A stretch of 64,000 bases of DNA from Amycolatopsis acididurans (GCF_012328925.1 NZ_JAAXLS010000010.1:1-64000); one strand, 5' to 3'. Shown: positions 48,765 through 57,406, counted from the stretch's first letter. The notes: generated from the sequence alone by a model not told the origin. Numbers and translations: made by a program.

Positions 48765-49409
48765 ATGTTGCCGACAGATCGGGTCGTGCTGGTCGACCTG
48801 GAGAACGTGGTGGGGTTTCGGCCCAAGCGACGAACTCTGCGTACCCGGATGACCGCGCTGCTCGACGCAGCCGGTCCCCGGCACCATGCCGTCGCCGCCT
48901 ACGCCTCCCTCGAGGACACCGACGACGTCACCGCCTCCACGCTGGCGGCGCTCGGCGTCGCGCCCCTGCGTGTTACGCCCGGGCCCGACGCCGCGGAACT
49001 CGCCCTGCTCGCGCACGCGCGGCGGATGCAGGCCGACGGCTGCGCCTGCTTCACCGTCTGCTCCGGCGATCACGCCTTCGCCGTTCTCGGCGACGCGGAC
49101 GCCTCGTCTCTCGAAGTCCTTGTCTGGCAAGGACAACCGGTCGCCACCGGCCTCGCCGCAGCCGCCGACCACGTGCGCCGGCTCCCTCGACTGGCCGAAG
49201 GCGACGTCCCAGTTCGGCCCGAGGCCACCGGCAACTCCGGGCACCTCACGCGGCACCGCGCGCCATCCCGATCGAAGCGACAGACCCAAGTGCCGTTGAA
49301 CGGTCTCGTCACAGGCTTCGCCACTGGCATCGGTATCGCCCTCGGTGCACGCCTCGGCAGTTTGCTCTGGCCCGGCGCGACCGTCGGGGAGCGCCGCGGC
49401 CCGCGTTAG
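48765..49409 (+). CDS. NYN/PIN-like nuclease domain with C-terminal membrane helix, 214 aa
   Basis: DRVVLVDLENVVGFRPKRRT holds the first Asp of a PIN/NYN-type RNase, LRVTPGPDAAELALLAHARR the second acidic position, and FTVCSGDHAFAVLGDADASS the characteristic S-G-D. C-terminal segment LVTGFATGIGIALGARLGSL is a probable membrane anchor. A membrane-attached RNase is unusual. ATG follows the previous stop by 8 nt. Ends overlapping the opposite gene's stop by 4 nt. Confidence 0.72.
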   Translation: MLPTDRVVLVDLENVVGFRPKRRTLRTRMTALLDAAGPRHHAVAAYASLEDTDDVTASTLAALGVAPLRVTPGPDAAELALLAHARRMQADGCACFTVCSGDHAFAVLGDADASSLEVLVWQGQPVATGLAAAADHVRRLPRLAEGDVPVRPEATGNSGHLTRHRAPSRSKRQTQVPLNGLVTGFATGIGIALGARLGSLLWPGATVGERRGPR

Positions 49410-50302
49410 CGCCAGGTGGCGAGTGACCAAGGGCCGTCGATCCACAGCTGTATTTCGGCGATGGGTGCGCGCGGGGCGAGCCACAGTCGCCAGTGTCCGT
49501 ATCCGAGCCATCGATCACCAGGGTGCACGTCGGTGAAGGTGTCGGGGTTTCTGGACCGGACGACGATGCGCAGGCGTCGTCGTTCTCCGGCGTGGTCGAG
49601 GTAGTCCTCGTGCTCGTCGCGGAGCTGCTGGGTGTTGCCAGAGTGTGCAGTGCCGATGTCGCGGACCGTGCCGTGGACCGCGAGGGGATGCCGGGTCTTC
49701 GGTGGCCGTTCCAGGTGGGCGGCGATCGCGGCGGCCTCGGTCGCGTGGCGGCAGAACTGGTTCCACCGCAGTTTCTTCCCGGCGTAGCGGGCGCGGAATC
49801 GGCGGGCCGCGTCGGGGTCATCGTCGAACTCGCGCAAGAGCCGCAGGATGCCGGCGGCGGTACTCAGCGCCGGGACGAGCGTGCGATTGGAGGTGGTGAC
49901 CCTCAAGCGAGCTGTGGGCTCGCCAGGGTTACCGGGTGGCCGGGGGTCGGGCGGTTCGATCGTGTCGGGGTCCGGTAGCCGCAGCTCGTAATCCTCGCCG
50001 TCTTTGACCAGGGTGCCGCGGCTGTCGCGGATGAGGGTCTCGGCGCGGTTCTTGAAGTCGTAGTCGCAGCCCGGGTCGTGTTCGCCGTTGCCTGTCAGCC
50101 GGTAGAACGCCATCACCTGGGTCGTCCCGCCATTGGGTGTGCGGCGCGGGTAGGACGGCACCGCGATCACAGCGGTGGTGCAGGCACCGCACCGCAGCGG
50201 CTTGTACGCCTCGAACGGAGGCGGAACCGCATCGATGGCGGCCCGCCCGTATGTTCGCCCGCGGCTATCTCGCGCCGCAGGTATCCCCACCCGCTCAGCC
50301 AT
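49406..50302 (-). CDS. Unknown with Cys-rich N-terminal motif, 298 aa
   Basis: Residues ~33-80 contain PLRCGACTTAVIAVPSYPRR and NGEHDPGCDYDFKNRAETLI, likely a zinc site, as in proteins that begin with a competence-CoiA-like or nuclease zinc ribbon. The middle is helical (FRARYAGKKLRWNQFCRHAT) and the C-terminus beta-rich and Trp-rich (GDRWLGYGHWRLWLAPRAPI). No family I can name. Divergent from the gene at 50533 over a 230-bp gap with two ATATCGAC repeats (50313, 50331). Confidence 0.6.
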   Translation of the reverse strand: MAERVGIPAARDSRGRTYGRAAIDAVPPPFEAYKPLRCGACTTAVIAVPSYPRRTPNGGTTQVMAFYRLTGNGEHDPGCDYDFKNRAETLIRDSRGTLVKDGEDYELRLPDPDTIEPPDPRPPGNPGEPTARLRVTTSNRTLVPALSTAAGILRLLREFDDDPDAARRFRARYAGKKLRWNQFCRHATEAAAIAAHLERPPKTRHPLAVHGTVRDIGTAHSGNTQQLRDEHEDYLDHAGERRRLRIVVRSRNPDTFTDVHPGDRWLGYGHWRLWLAPRAPIAEIQLWIDGPWSLATWR

Positions 50303-50532
50303 AGCCCCCTCGATATCGACTCGCCAGCCAATATCGACATTACCGAGTCTAGGCCCCTCTGCTGCCGAATTCGCCCACGTGACCTGGCGTGACCACTGCG
50401 GCGACGGCCTGGGGAACGCGTTGTCGAAGGCCGGCTGGGCTATGTTCGTCGAGGGCGATACGGGCGCGGGTCGAGAGCGATACGGCAGTCGGTGTTGGTC
50501 TCCGTGATGGTCGGTGGCGAGGTGAGCGGGCG

Positions 50533-51780
50533 ATGCCCAATGTGGAGGAGTCGGGGCAACGCGATCGGCGCTTGGTTCTGGAGTTCATCACGGACGATCC
50601 GTGGGAGCAGCAGCTGGCTCGGGACTACTGGCTCGTGGATGGCGACGGGAAGTTCGTCTACAAGGTCGGTGACCTGGAGCGGCGGGCCTACGACGAGCGT
50701 CCGGCGTTAGCCCGGCAGCGGATCCCGGGTTTGGCGTACTACCTGCGTAAGCGGGTCCGTGCGCATGTCCCGGCGGCATCGTGTCCGAGCTGCGGTGCTC
50801 GTGTCCATGTCGACAACCGGCCCGACTACCAGAAGGTGCTCAAGCGGCTGGATGCAGGCGAGGTTCAGGCCTGCGCGCCGTGCCGTGCGTCCGCGGTCGA
50901 CGCGGCAGATCGAGCAGTCGCCGTGAAGCGGTGGCGTGCGGACCACGGCTGGTACGACGAGCATCCGCCGGTGAAGGTCGCGGCCTTGTCGCTGCGGGAG
51001 GCGGTGAGCCTGCTGGCGGTATTTCGGGTGCCCTTCGACAGCGCGTTCACCTCGACCACGCCGCTGCAACGGTGGCGGCGGAGGCTAGTGCCGCCTTACG
51101 CGGGAACCGAGCTAGACGCCCGCGCGCGGTTGCGGGAGCTGATCAAAGCAGGACTCCTGTTCCCGCATCCGGACTGCCCGTCCTCGGGGTATCGCGCCGT
51201 CCACAGCCGGGCTCAGGAGGTATCGCTCAACTTCGAAACGGCCCGCTTGACCGCACCTGGGCCGGGGCCGACCGGCCCGCGCAACGAAGCCCTCGTCGCC
51301 GATCTCGTGGCAGCGTTGACCGGTCCATGGCCCGAGCGGTGGCACCGGCAGCGCGCCGTGGAGTGCCGCAAGCTACTGCACGCCGAGAACACCGGCTATC
51401 TGATCCGAGCGCTGCACGAGCGCGGCCTGCCCGCACCACGCCACGACCTCGAACGCGACATCATGGGCCGCCTGGCCGACAGGCTGACGCTGGCGGAGGC
51501 GGTCTACCTGATCGAGACCGCGACCGAGCGTGCACACGAGCAACTCCGGCAGGGACATCTGGCCAATGTCCGCGAGGCCACCAACCAGGTCCTGGATCGC
51601 GTGCGCTGGTACCTCCGCCAGATCACCACGGGCGAGGCCGAGCCGAAGGCACTGACAGCTCTGCCAGCACCCTGCTCGATCGTCGCGACAACGTTCTTCC
51701 GTACCGCGATGAGACGGGATTCCGCCCTGCACGAACGCGCCGAGCCCCTCGATCTGCCACCCGCCACCGAGTCCACATGA
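50533..51780 (+). CDS. Large unknown with zinc-ribbon motif, 415 aa
   Basis: HVPAASCPSCGARVHVDNRP and VQACAPCRASAVDAADRAVA form a Cys4 zinc ribbon (~83-120). Before it FVYKVGDLERRAYDERPALA is helical; after it come long helical regions (LSLREAVSLLAVFRVPFDSA; LADRLTLAEAVYLIETATER). Could be a DNA-binding accessory protein of a mobile element; not recognised. ATG at 50533 has GAGGTGAG upstream. It is followed by the stand-alone CHC2 zinc finger gene. Confidence 0.6.
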   Translation: MPNVEESGQRDRRLVLEFITDDPWEQQLARDYWLVDGDGKFVYKVGDLERRAYDERPALARQRIPGLAYYLRKRVRAHVPAASCPSCGARVHVDNRPDYQKVLKRLDAGEVQACAPCRASAVDAADRAVAVKRWRADHGWYDEHPPVKVAALSLREAVSLLAVFRVPFDSAFTSTTPLQRWRRRLVPPYAGTELDARARLRELIKAGLLFPHPDCPSSGYRAVHSRAQEVSLNFETARLTAPGPGPTGPRNEALVADLVAALTGPWPERWHRQRAVECRKLLHAENTGYLIRALHERGLPAPRHDLERDIMGRLADRLTLAEAVYLIETATERAHEQLRQGHLANVREATNQVLDRVRWYLRQITTGEAEPKALTALPAPCSIVATTFFRTAMRRDSALHERAEPLDLPPATEST

Positions 51781-51817
51781 CGACGCGCTGTCGGTCAGCG
51801 CCGCTACGGTGGCAGAA

Positions 51818-52048
51818 ATGACCACCGCCACGGCAACCCCGGACCCGTCCCACGGCAGCGACATCCTGACCGTGATCGCCCGCCACGTCGCGCTGCGCGA
51901 ACACGTTCCCGGTCGCTGGTACGGCCCCTGCCCGTTCTGCACGTCGACGACCTTCCAGGTCCGCCCGCCTCACGGCACCTACCACTGCTTCGGGTGCGGC
52001 GAAGGTGGCACGGCAGCCACGTTCGCCGCCCGAATCCAACGCCATTGA
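51818..52048 (+). CDS. Stand-alone CHC2-type (primase) zinc finger, 76 aa
   Basis: The whole protein is a DnaG-type zinc-binding domain: HVALREHVPGRWYGPCPFCT, FQVRPPHGTYHCFGCGEGGT, AATFAARIQRH, with Cys-x2-Cys and Cys-x2-Cys separated as in primases (third position Cys instead of His). The polymerase domain is absent. Probably acts as a primase accessory or remnant in an integrated plasmid. ATG at 51818 or GTG at 51809. Confidence 0.78.
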   Translation: MTTATATPDPSHGSDILTVIARHVALREHVPGRWYGPCPFCTSTTFQVRPPHGTYHCFGCGEGGTAATFAARIQRH

Positions 52049-52061
52049 CTGCCGGTTCCAG

Positions 52062-52811
52062 TCAGACCGTTAGCCGATCACTCGCCACCTCAGTGTTCGT
52101 CGAACTTTGCGGAGTGTTCTTTGGCCGAACCTCCGCCACTAGAGCCCGCGATGTTGTTGCGCCAACCCGAAGTTGCTTCCGGAGCGTCTCCGCGGAGATC
52201 GGACGCCGGTAACGTCGCCAGTGGTCGGCGTCCGCGCGGCGAGCGCGCTCTACGAGTTCCTCGTCGAGAGCAGTAGTCCGGCGGGGCTCCGCTCCTACCC
52301 GCTGGTCATGAAGTAGGGCCGTGGGCCTGCGCGCATCCGGCTCCGCATCGTCACGCTTCGGCTCTGAAGACGAGGCGCCGGACGGTTGCCCTGGTCCGGG
52401 ATCAGCGCTTGCGGCGCTAAGCGCGCGGAGCAGGCCAGGCCCGGCCTCGGCCCATCCGATCAGCAGGAGCGGGCCGACCGAGTCGAACGCGGCCTTACCC
52501 CACTGACCAGCACACACCGGGTCAGCAACGTTCAACAGCAGGGTCACCACGCTCGCCCCGACCAAGAGGCGCCGTGCCGGCCGAAGCACGTCATCGCTGG
52601 CCCCGGACAGCGCCAGGTGCCGCGTACCGACAAGCAACCCCAGCACCGTCAGATCAACAGCCGGTGCCACCAGCGGCGCCACAAACGCGGGTACCTGCAG
52701 CGTCAATGCCAGGTTCAACACATTGCCGAACCCGAAGAGGAAGGTGAGCCCGATGACCAACCCCATCGTGACCGTGACAAACCGAGCAACTGTCTGTGAG
52801 TTGGCGTTCAT
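52062..52811 (-). CDS. SpdB-like DUF2637 membrane protein, 249 aa
   Basis: Four N-terminal membrane helices (VTVTMGLVIGLTFLFGFGNV; FVAPLVAPAVDLTVLGLLVG; LLVGASVVTLLLNVADPVCA) then a charged C-terminal region with a helix-turn-helix-like RRPISAETLRKQLRVGATTS. DUF2637 proteins belong to the transfer/spread (Spd) functions of actinomycete conjugative plasmids and ICEs. No TraB/FtsK translocase, Rep or integrase lies in the window, so this may be a stray or remnant gene. ATG at 52811. Confidence 0.78.
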   Translation of the reverse strand: MNANSQTVARFVTVTMGLVIGLTFLFGFGNVLNLALTLQVPAFVAPLVAPAVDLTVLGLLVGTRHLALSGASDDVLRPARRLLVGASVVTLLLNVADPVCAGQWGKAAFDSVGPLLLIGWAEAGPGLLRALSAASADPGPGQPSGASSSEPKRDDAEPDARRPTALLHDQRVGAEPRRTTALDEELVERARRADADHWRRYRRPISAETLRKQLRVGATTSRALVAEVRPKNTPQSSTNTEVASDRLTV

Positions 52812-52944
52812 GAGGTGCTCCCACGCGAGCCCGGAAGCTCGAAGGTCGCCTCGACCGTCAACGTGCCGATGAGAAGTCCCTGGTCAGACCCGTTCCCATC
52901 CTTTGGTAGTCCCGCCGAGGGCACCCAGTCTGAACACACAAAAC

Positions 52945-52976
52945 CGGCCCCTGCCAGCGAAACGCGGTAGGGGCCG
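52945..52976 (-). terminator. Hairpin with T-rich tail on the minus strand
   Basis: CGGCCCCT at 52945-52952 pairs with AGGGGCCG at 52969-52976, and the stem extends by three further pairs including one G-T wobble. On the minus strand it is followed by GGTTTTGTGTG. It would stop leftward transcription coming from the kinase gene through the prenyltransferase-like locus. Confidence 0.6.
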
Positions 52977-53049
52977 ATTCATGTGCGCACCTCAGCGCAT
53001 GGCCGAAACGTTCAATCCCCCGCCGCCCCGTCGTAGCAGACTGCCAGGC

Positions 53050-53946
53050 ATGACGATCAACCTCAGCCGCGCCGGGACGTTCATGGCGGGGTGTGCGCGC
53101 ATCCTCGATCGGCGGCGTTTCGAGTTGCTGACGGGTGGTGACCCGGCCGCGCGGGACGCTGTGCTCGCCGCCGTTGATGGGTATCGCAATGCCGACGGGG
53201 GCTACGGGTGGGGGCTCGAGCCCGACCTGCGTGCAGCCGAGAGCCAGCCGGGCGGGGCGCTGCACGCCATGGAGGCCATCGCCGACGCCGGGCCCGCTAC
53301 CTCTCCCCGAACCGCCGCACTTCTCGACTGGCTTCAGGCTGCCGGCCTTCCCGACGGCGGGCTGCCCTTCGCGCTGCCCATCGGCGACCCCACCGCATGT
53401 GCGCCGTTCTGGGTGCAGGCCGATCCACATACCTCATCGCTGCAGATCACGGCCGCCGTCGCCGCGCAGGCGTATCGGGTCGCTCAGTGGGACGACGACG
53501 CGAAGAACCATCCCTGGCTCGAAACCGTCACTCACTACTGCTTCGACACGATCGCGCGGATCAGCGAGCCGCCGTTCGCCTATGTGTTGTCCTTCGCCCT
53601 GCGGTTCCTCGACGCGGCGGCCGATCACCATCCCGAAGCGCACAAGTTGCTGGCCCATCTCGGGCAGTTCGTCCCGTCCGACGGCGCGGTACCGGTCGCC
53701 GGCGGCTCTCCCGGCGAAACCTTGCACCTGCTCGATTTCGCCCCGGAGCCCGGACGACCGGTGCGCGCCCTGGTCGACGACGCCGCTGTCGCCGCCGACC
53801 TCGACCGGCTGGAGAACGGGCAGCAGCCCGACGGCGGCTGGAGTGTCGACTTCGCCAGCTACTCCGAGGCCGCCGCACTCGAATGGCGCGGCTACGCCAC
53901 CGTCAACGCCGTCGCCGTGCTGCGGATGAACGGGCGCCTCGGCTAA
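53050..53946 (+). CDS. Prenyltransferase/squalene-oxidase-repeat-like protein, 298 aa
   Basis: Alpha/alpha-toroid repeats: DGYRNADGGYGWGLEPDLRA, AGLPDGGLPFALPIGD, ENGQQPDGGWSVDFASYSEA, the QxDGGW-type signature of terpene-cyclase/protein-prenyltransferase folds. It has no DDxxD or DCTAE motif, so it is not a normal cyclase. Probably a binding or polysaccharide-related toroid protein. ATG at 53050. Possibly autonomous. The terminator at 52.95 kb isolates it. Confidence 0.75.
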   Translation: MTINLSRAGTFMAGCARILDRRRFELLTGGDPAARDAVLAAVDGYRNADGGYGWGLEPDLRAAESQPGGALHAMEAIADAGPATSPRTAALLDWLQAAGLPDGGLPFALPIGDPTACAPFWVQADPHTSSLQITAAVAAQAYRVAQWDDDAKNHPWLETVTHYCFDTIARISEPPFAYVLSFALRFLDAAADHHPEAHKLLAHLGQFVPSDGAVPVAGGSPGETLHLLDFAPEPGRPVRALVDDAAVAADLDRLENGQQPDGGWSVDFASYSEAAALEWRGYATVNAVAVLRMNGRLG

Positions 53947-53975
53947 CGCCCCGTGGCCTGCACACAGGCGATCTT

Positions 53976-55268
53976 TCAGGGACTCGTGCAGGTCAGCCGC
54001 GGCTGCACCGGATCCCCGGACGTGATCAGGCCGAACGTCGTCGAGCCGCCGGGTTTCACGATCGCGTTCCAGTCGGCGTTCGAGACCGTCACCGAGGTGC
54101 CTTGCTGGTTCAGCGAGCCGTTCCACAGGTTCCCGACCTGCTGACCGCCGGTCAGGGTCCAGGTGACCGTCCAGCCGGTGATGGCGCGCTGGTCCGTATT
54201 GCGGACGGTCACCTCGGCTTGGTGGGCGCCCGGCCACGCGTTGGTGATCCGGTACTCCGCCTGGCATCGCGGAACGGCCCGCAGGGTCGTGGCCGTCGGC
54301 GGAGGGGTTGTCGCCGCGGCGTCGCCGCCGTCGCGGCCCAGCGTGGTGCCGATGAGGACACCGGCCGCGACCAGGCACGCGGCCCCGGCTCCGGCGAGGA
54401 CGGTGCGGCGCGGGAATTCTCGCCGGCGCGGCAGAAGCAGCGTCGGATCCCTCGGCGGCGGCAGGGTGCGCCCGGCCGCGATCGCTTGCAGCGCCTCGTG
54501 AAACTCCGCCATCGACGGTCGTTCGGCGGGTCCGGCCCGCAGGACGCGCAGCAGGATTCCGGTCAGCGGCCCGCTGCGACGCGGTGGATCGATCCGCCCC
54601 TGCGCGACCTTCCGCACGAGCGCGAGCGGGTTGTCGTCGGTGCCGAACGGCGGCGCGCCCTCCAGCGCCGTGTACAACGTGGCGCCCAGGGAGAACACGT
54701 CCGCGGCGAACCCGGCGTCCTCGCCGGCGGCGACCTCGGGCGCGAGGAAGGCGGGCGTACCGGCGATCATGCCCGCGCCGGTCGCGGTGCCTTCGCCGAG
54801 TGCGCGGGCGATGCCGAAGTCCGCGATCTTCGCGGTGCCGTCGGCGGCGATGAGCACGTTGCCCGGCTTGACATCGCGGTGCACGATGCCCTCGGCGTGC
54901 GCGGCCGCGAGCGCCGAGGCGACCTGCCCGCCGATCGTGGCCACGGCCTCCGGCGGCAGCGTGCCGCGCTCGGCGAGTATCGCGGACAGGCTTCGTGAGG
55001 GCAGGAATTCCAGTACCAGCCACGGTTTTCCGCCGTGCTCGACCACGTCGTGCACGGCGATCGCGTGCGGATGCTTCAGCCGCGCGGCGAGCCGCCCTTC
55101 GCGCAACGCCTGCCGCACCGCGGTGCCGCCGTCCGCGACGAGCTGTTTGACGGCGACGACCCGGTCCAGCCGCTCGTCACGTGCCTGCCACACGATGCCC
55201 ATCGAGCCACGACCGACGTGCGACACCAGCCGGTAGCGGTCCGCGATGAGCTCTCCCTCGTCGGCCAC
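53976..55268 (-). CDS. Ser/Thr protein kinase with extracellular CBM2-like domain, 430 aa
   Basis: Kinase domain (~10-265): GRGSMGIVWQARDERLDRVV, VAVKQL, catalytic HRDVKPGNVLIAADG, DFG and APE region GTPAFLAPEVAAGEDAGFAA. Then a basic juxtamembrane region, one helix (TVLAGAGAACLVAAGVLIGT), a Thr/Pro linker and a C-terminal domain starting CQAEYRITNAWPGAHQAEVT with ITGWTVTWTL and GNLWNGSLNQQGTSVTVSNA, which reads as a family-2 cellulose-binding module. A wall- or polysaccharide-sensing kinase is plausible. The stop is followed by the opposite 53.0-53.9 kb gene. Confidence 0.9.
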   Translation of the reverse strand: MADEGELIADRYRLVSHVGRGSMGIVWQARDERLDRVVAVKQLVADGGTAVRQALREGRLAARLKHPHAIAVHDVVEHGGKPWLVLEFLPSRSLSAILAERGTLPPEAVATIGGQVASALAAAHAEGIVHRDVKPGNVLIAADGTAKIADFGIARALGEGTATGAGMIAGTPAFLAPEVAAGEDAGFAADVFSLGATLYTALEGAPPFGTDDNPLALVRKVAQGRIDPPRRSGPLTGILLRVLRAGPAERPSMAEFHEALQAIAAGRTLPPPRDPTLLLPRRREFPRRTVLAGAGAACLVAAGVLIGTTLGRDGGDAAATTPPPTATTLRAVPRCQAEYRITNAWPGAHQAEVTVRNTDQRAITGWTVTWTLTGGQQVGNLWNGSLNQQGTSVTVSNADWNAIVKPGGSTTFGLITSGDPVQPRLTCTSP

Positions 55269-55278
55269 GAGGGCGATG

Positions 55279-57201
55279 TTAGCGGGACGCGGAGATCCTG
55301 AAGGTGAATTCGAGCAGCCGCCATTCGCCGTCGATGAGACGGCCGTCGGGCGCCGGGTCTTGCCGCGGCACGAAATCCACCACGAGTTCGTCCTTGACGC
55401 CGAACACGGTGTCGCCGCGGCCCGCGCTCGTGTCGAGGTACGGCCCGCCGCGCACGAACAGCTGTGTGATCAGCTGCGAATACCCCGGCTTGCTGATCAT
55501 GAAGTGCAGATGCGGGGCCCGCCACGGATGCCGTCCGGTCGCGGCCAGCATCCGGCCCACCGGGCCGTCGTCGGGAATCGGGTACTCGCTGGGCAGGATC
55601 GACCAGAACACCAGCCGTCCGTCGTCGTCGGTGTGGAACCGGGCGCGCAGCACCGGGCCCTCGAGATCGGGCAGCTGCACGTCGTAGTAACCGTCCTCAT
55701 TGGACTGCCACACGTCCACCACGGCACCGGGAACCGGCGCACCGTCGACGTCGGTGACCCGGATGTCCGACCACAGCGGCGTTCCCGGCAGGCCGCCGCT
55801 GATGTCGGCGCCTTGTTCGGCGACCGGTGGCCCTTCGACGTAGAACGGGCCGAGCACCGCCGAGGCGGTGGTGTCCGGGGTCCGGGAGTTGGTCAGCACG
55901 TCCACCGCGCTCGACACGCCGAGCACGTCCGAGAGCAGCACGAACTCCTGCCGCTTGTCGTCGGTGATGTGCCCGGCACGGGTGAGGAAATCGATCGCGT
56001 ACTGCCATTCGGCCTGGGTGACGTCGTTGACGCGCACGTAGTGGTGCAGGTGCCGCACCAGATCGGTGACCAGCTGTTTCACGCGCGGTTCCGGCGCCTG
56101 GTCGAAGCTCGCGACGACCTGTGCGGTCAGCCACGACAGGTCCGGCACCGTCCGGCCGCCGCCGGGACGAGTGCCCGCCCACGCGTCACGCAGCAGCCCC
56201 TCGATGCCGTCCCTGGTCAGCTCACGCGGGTTCGGATAAGGCTGCCCCGTGGCGAGTTCCGCGGCGCGCGGGATGTCGGACTCGGCCAGGCCCAGTTCGC
56301 GCAACGACACGGGGCCGCCGCAGTTGGCGATGAGGTCGTACACCGCGCCGGGCGCGTCGGTGGCCCCGAGCGCTTCGGCGATGCGGGCCATCGCCTCGGG
56401 TGCGGCGGAGGCGTTGTAGGCCATCGCGTGCGGCAGGATGACCGTGTGAGTTTCGGCGTGCGGCAGGTCGAACGAGCCGCCGAGCGTGTGGCACAGCTTG
56501 TGGTGCAGCCCCATGCCCACCGACGCCAGGCACGTTCCGGCCAGCCACGCCGCCTCCAGCAGATCCGCGCGCGCGTCCACATTGGACTCATCGGTCGCGA
56601 GGACGGGCAGGGCGCGGCCGATCCGGGTGATCGCGTCGAGCGCCATGCCGTCGACCACGGGATTGGCCTGCGGGGAGTACAGCGCCTCGACCGCGTGCGC
56701 GAGCGCGTTGATCGCGCTCACCACCGAGGTGGCCATGGGAAGGCCGAGCGTCAGGCCGGTGTCGTAGATGACCGTCTCCGGCAGGATGTCCGGCGACGAG
56801 CGCGTGGTCTTGCGTCCGTTCTCGGTTTCGCCGAGCACCGGCGTGACCTCGGAGCCCGCGTAGGTCGTCGGAAGGATCACCTGCGCGATACCGGTGCGCA
56901 CCGCCAGCGCCTTGGCCAGTCCGGTCGTGGAGCCGCCGCCGATCGCGACGACACAGTCCGCGTCGTGTTCGCCGAGCACCTTCAGCGCCCGGTCGGTCAC
57001 CTCGACCGGCGTGTGCATCGCGGCGCCGTCGAACTCCGCGGCCAGCAACGGACCGAGTGCTTCCCGCACGAGCGCCGCCGACCGCGGCCGCGCCAGCAGC
57101 AGCACACGCTGGGCACCGAGCCGCTCCACCTCCTCGCGCACCTGGCTGACGGACCCGAACACCACCCGAACCGGCTGGGCCTGGTACACGAAGCTCCGCA
57201 T
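55279..57201 (-). CDS. Maleylacetate reductase-hydroxyquinol 1,2-dioxygenase fusion, 640 aa
   Basis: N-terminal ~350 residues: iron-type alcohol dehydrogenase of the maleylacetate reductase kind (ADCVVAIGGGSTTGLAKALA; LPTTYAGSEVTPVLGETENG; GLHHKLCHTLGGSFDLPHAE). C-terminal ~290: intradiol dioxygenase (VLGPFYVEGPPVAEQGADIS; DVWQSNEDGYYDVQLPDLEG; RHPWRAPHLHFMISKPGYSQ) with the Fe(III) Tyr/His ligands present. One polypeptide thus opens hydroxyquinol to maleylacetate and reduces it to 3-oxoadipate. ATG at 57201. Divergent from the monooxygenase operon over a region with IclR-like palindromes. Confidence 0.92.
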   Translation of the reverse strand: MRSFVYQAQPVRVVFGSVSQVREEVERLGAQRVLLLARPRSAALVREALGPLLAAEFDGAAMHTPVEVTDRALKVLGEHDADCVVAIGGGSTTGLAKALAVRTGIAQVILPTTYAGSEVTPVLGETENGRKTTRSSPDILPETVIYDTGLTLGLPMATSVVSAINALAHAVEALYSPQANPVVDGMALDAITRIGRALPVLATDESNVDARADLLEAAWLAGTCLASVGMGLHHKLCHTLGGSFDLPHAETHTVILPHAMAYNASAAPEAMARIAEALGATDAPGAVYDLIANCGGPVSLRELGLAESDIPRAAELATGQPYPNPRELTRDGIEGLLRDAWAGTRPGGGRTVPDLSWLTAQVVASFDQAPEPRVKQLVTDLVRHLHHYVRVNDVTQAEWQYAIDFLTRAGHITDDKRQEFVLLSDVLGVSSAVDVLTNSRTPDTTASAVLGPFYVEGPPVAEQGADISGGLPGTPLWSDIRVTDVDGAPVPGAVVDVWQSNEDGYYDVQLPDLEGPVLRARFHTDDDGRLVFWSILPSEYPIPDDGPVGRMLAATGRHPWRAPHLHFMISKPGYSQLITQLFVRGGPYLDTSAGRGDTVFGVKDELVVDFVPRQDPAPDGRLIDGEWRLLEFTFRISASR

Positions 57202-57273
57202 CGAGCGCCTCTCCTCTTCTCACGACCGAACGCGCACAGCGAGTACAGCGCCTTGTTCGCATCCTGTCCAGTA

Positions 57274-57288
57274 GTACGCGATGCGTAC
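57274..57288. promoter_or_regulatory. Palindrome GTACGC-GAT-GCGTAC, probable IclR operator
   Basis: Perfect 6-bp arms. A related GTACGCAT-containing sequence lies at 57383-57395 beside the plus-strand start. Both fall in the divergent promoter region of the aromatic cluster, whose regulator (IclR type) is encoded at 61.6 kb. Confidence 0.55.
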
Positions 57289-57330
57289 ATCCCCTCGGAT
57301 CACCTGCCGCAAGGCGAATCCGGCAGCCAC

Positions 57331-57359
57331 TTGACACGGTTAGTGGCCTGAGTCACAGT
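57331..57359 (+). promoter_or_regulatory. Promoter of the monooxygenase operon
   Basis: TTGACA (57331-57336) and CACAGT (57354-57359) with 17-bp spacing, reading toward the flavin reductase gene 47 bp downstream. The second operator-like half-site is just beyond. Confidence 0.5.
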
Positions 57360-57406
57360 TACCGGTTGCCGGATAGTGAACGATACGTACGCATTGCGGA
57401 CGGGTT

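Noticed and set aside
52858..53430. Minus-strand open frame opposite the toroid protein (190 codons)
   Set aside because: It crosses the terminator hairpin and is complementary to the clear repeat-containing gene on the plus strand.
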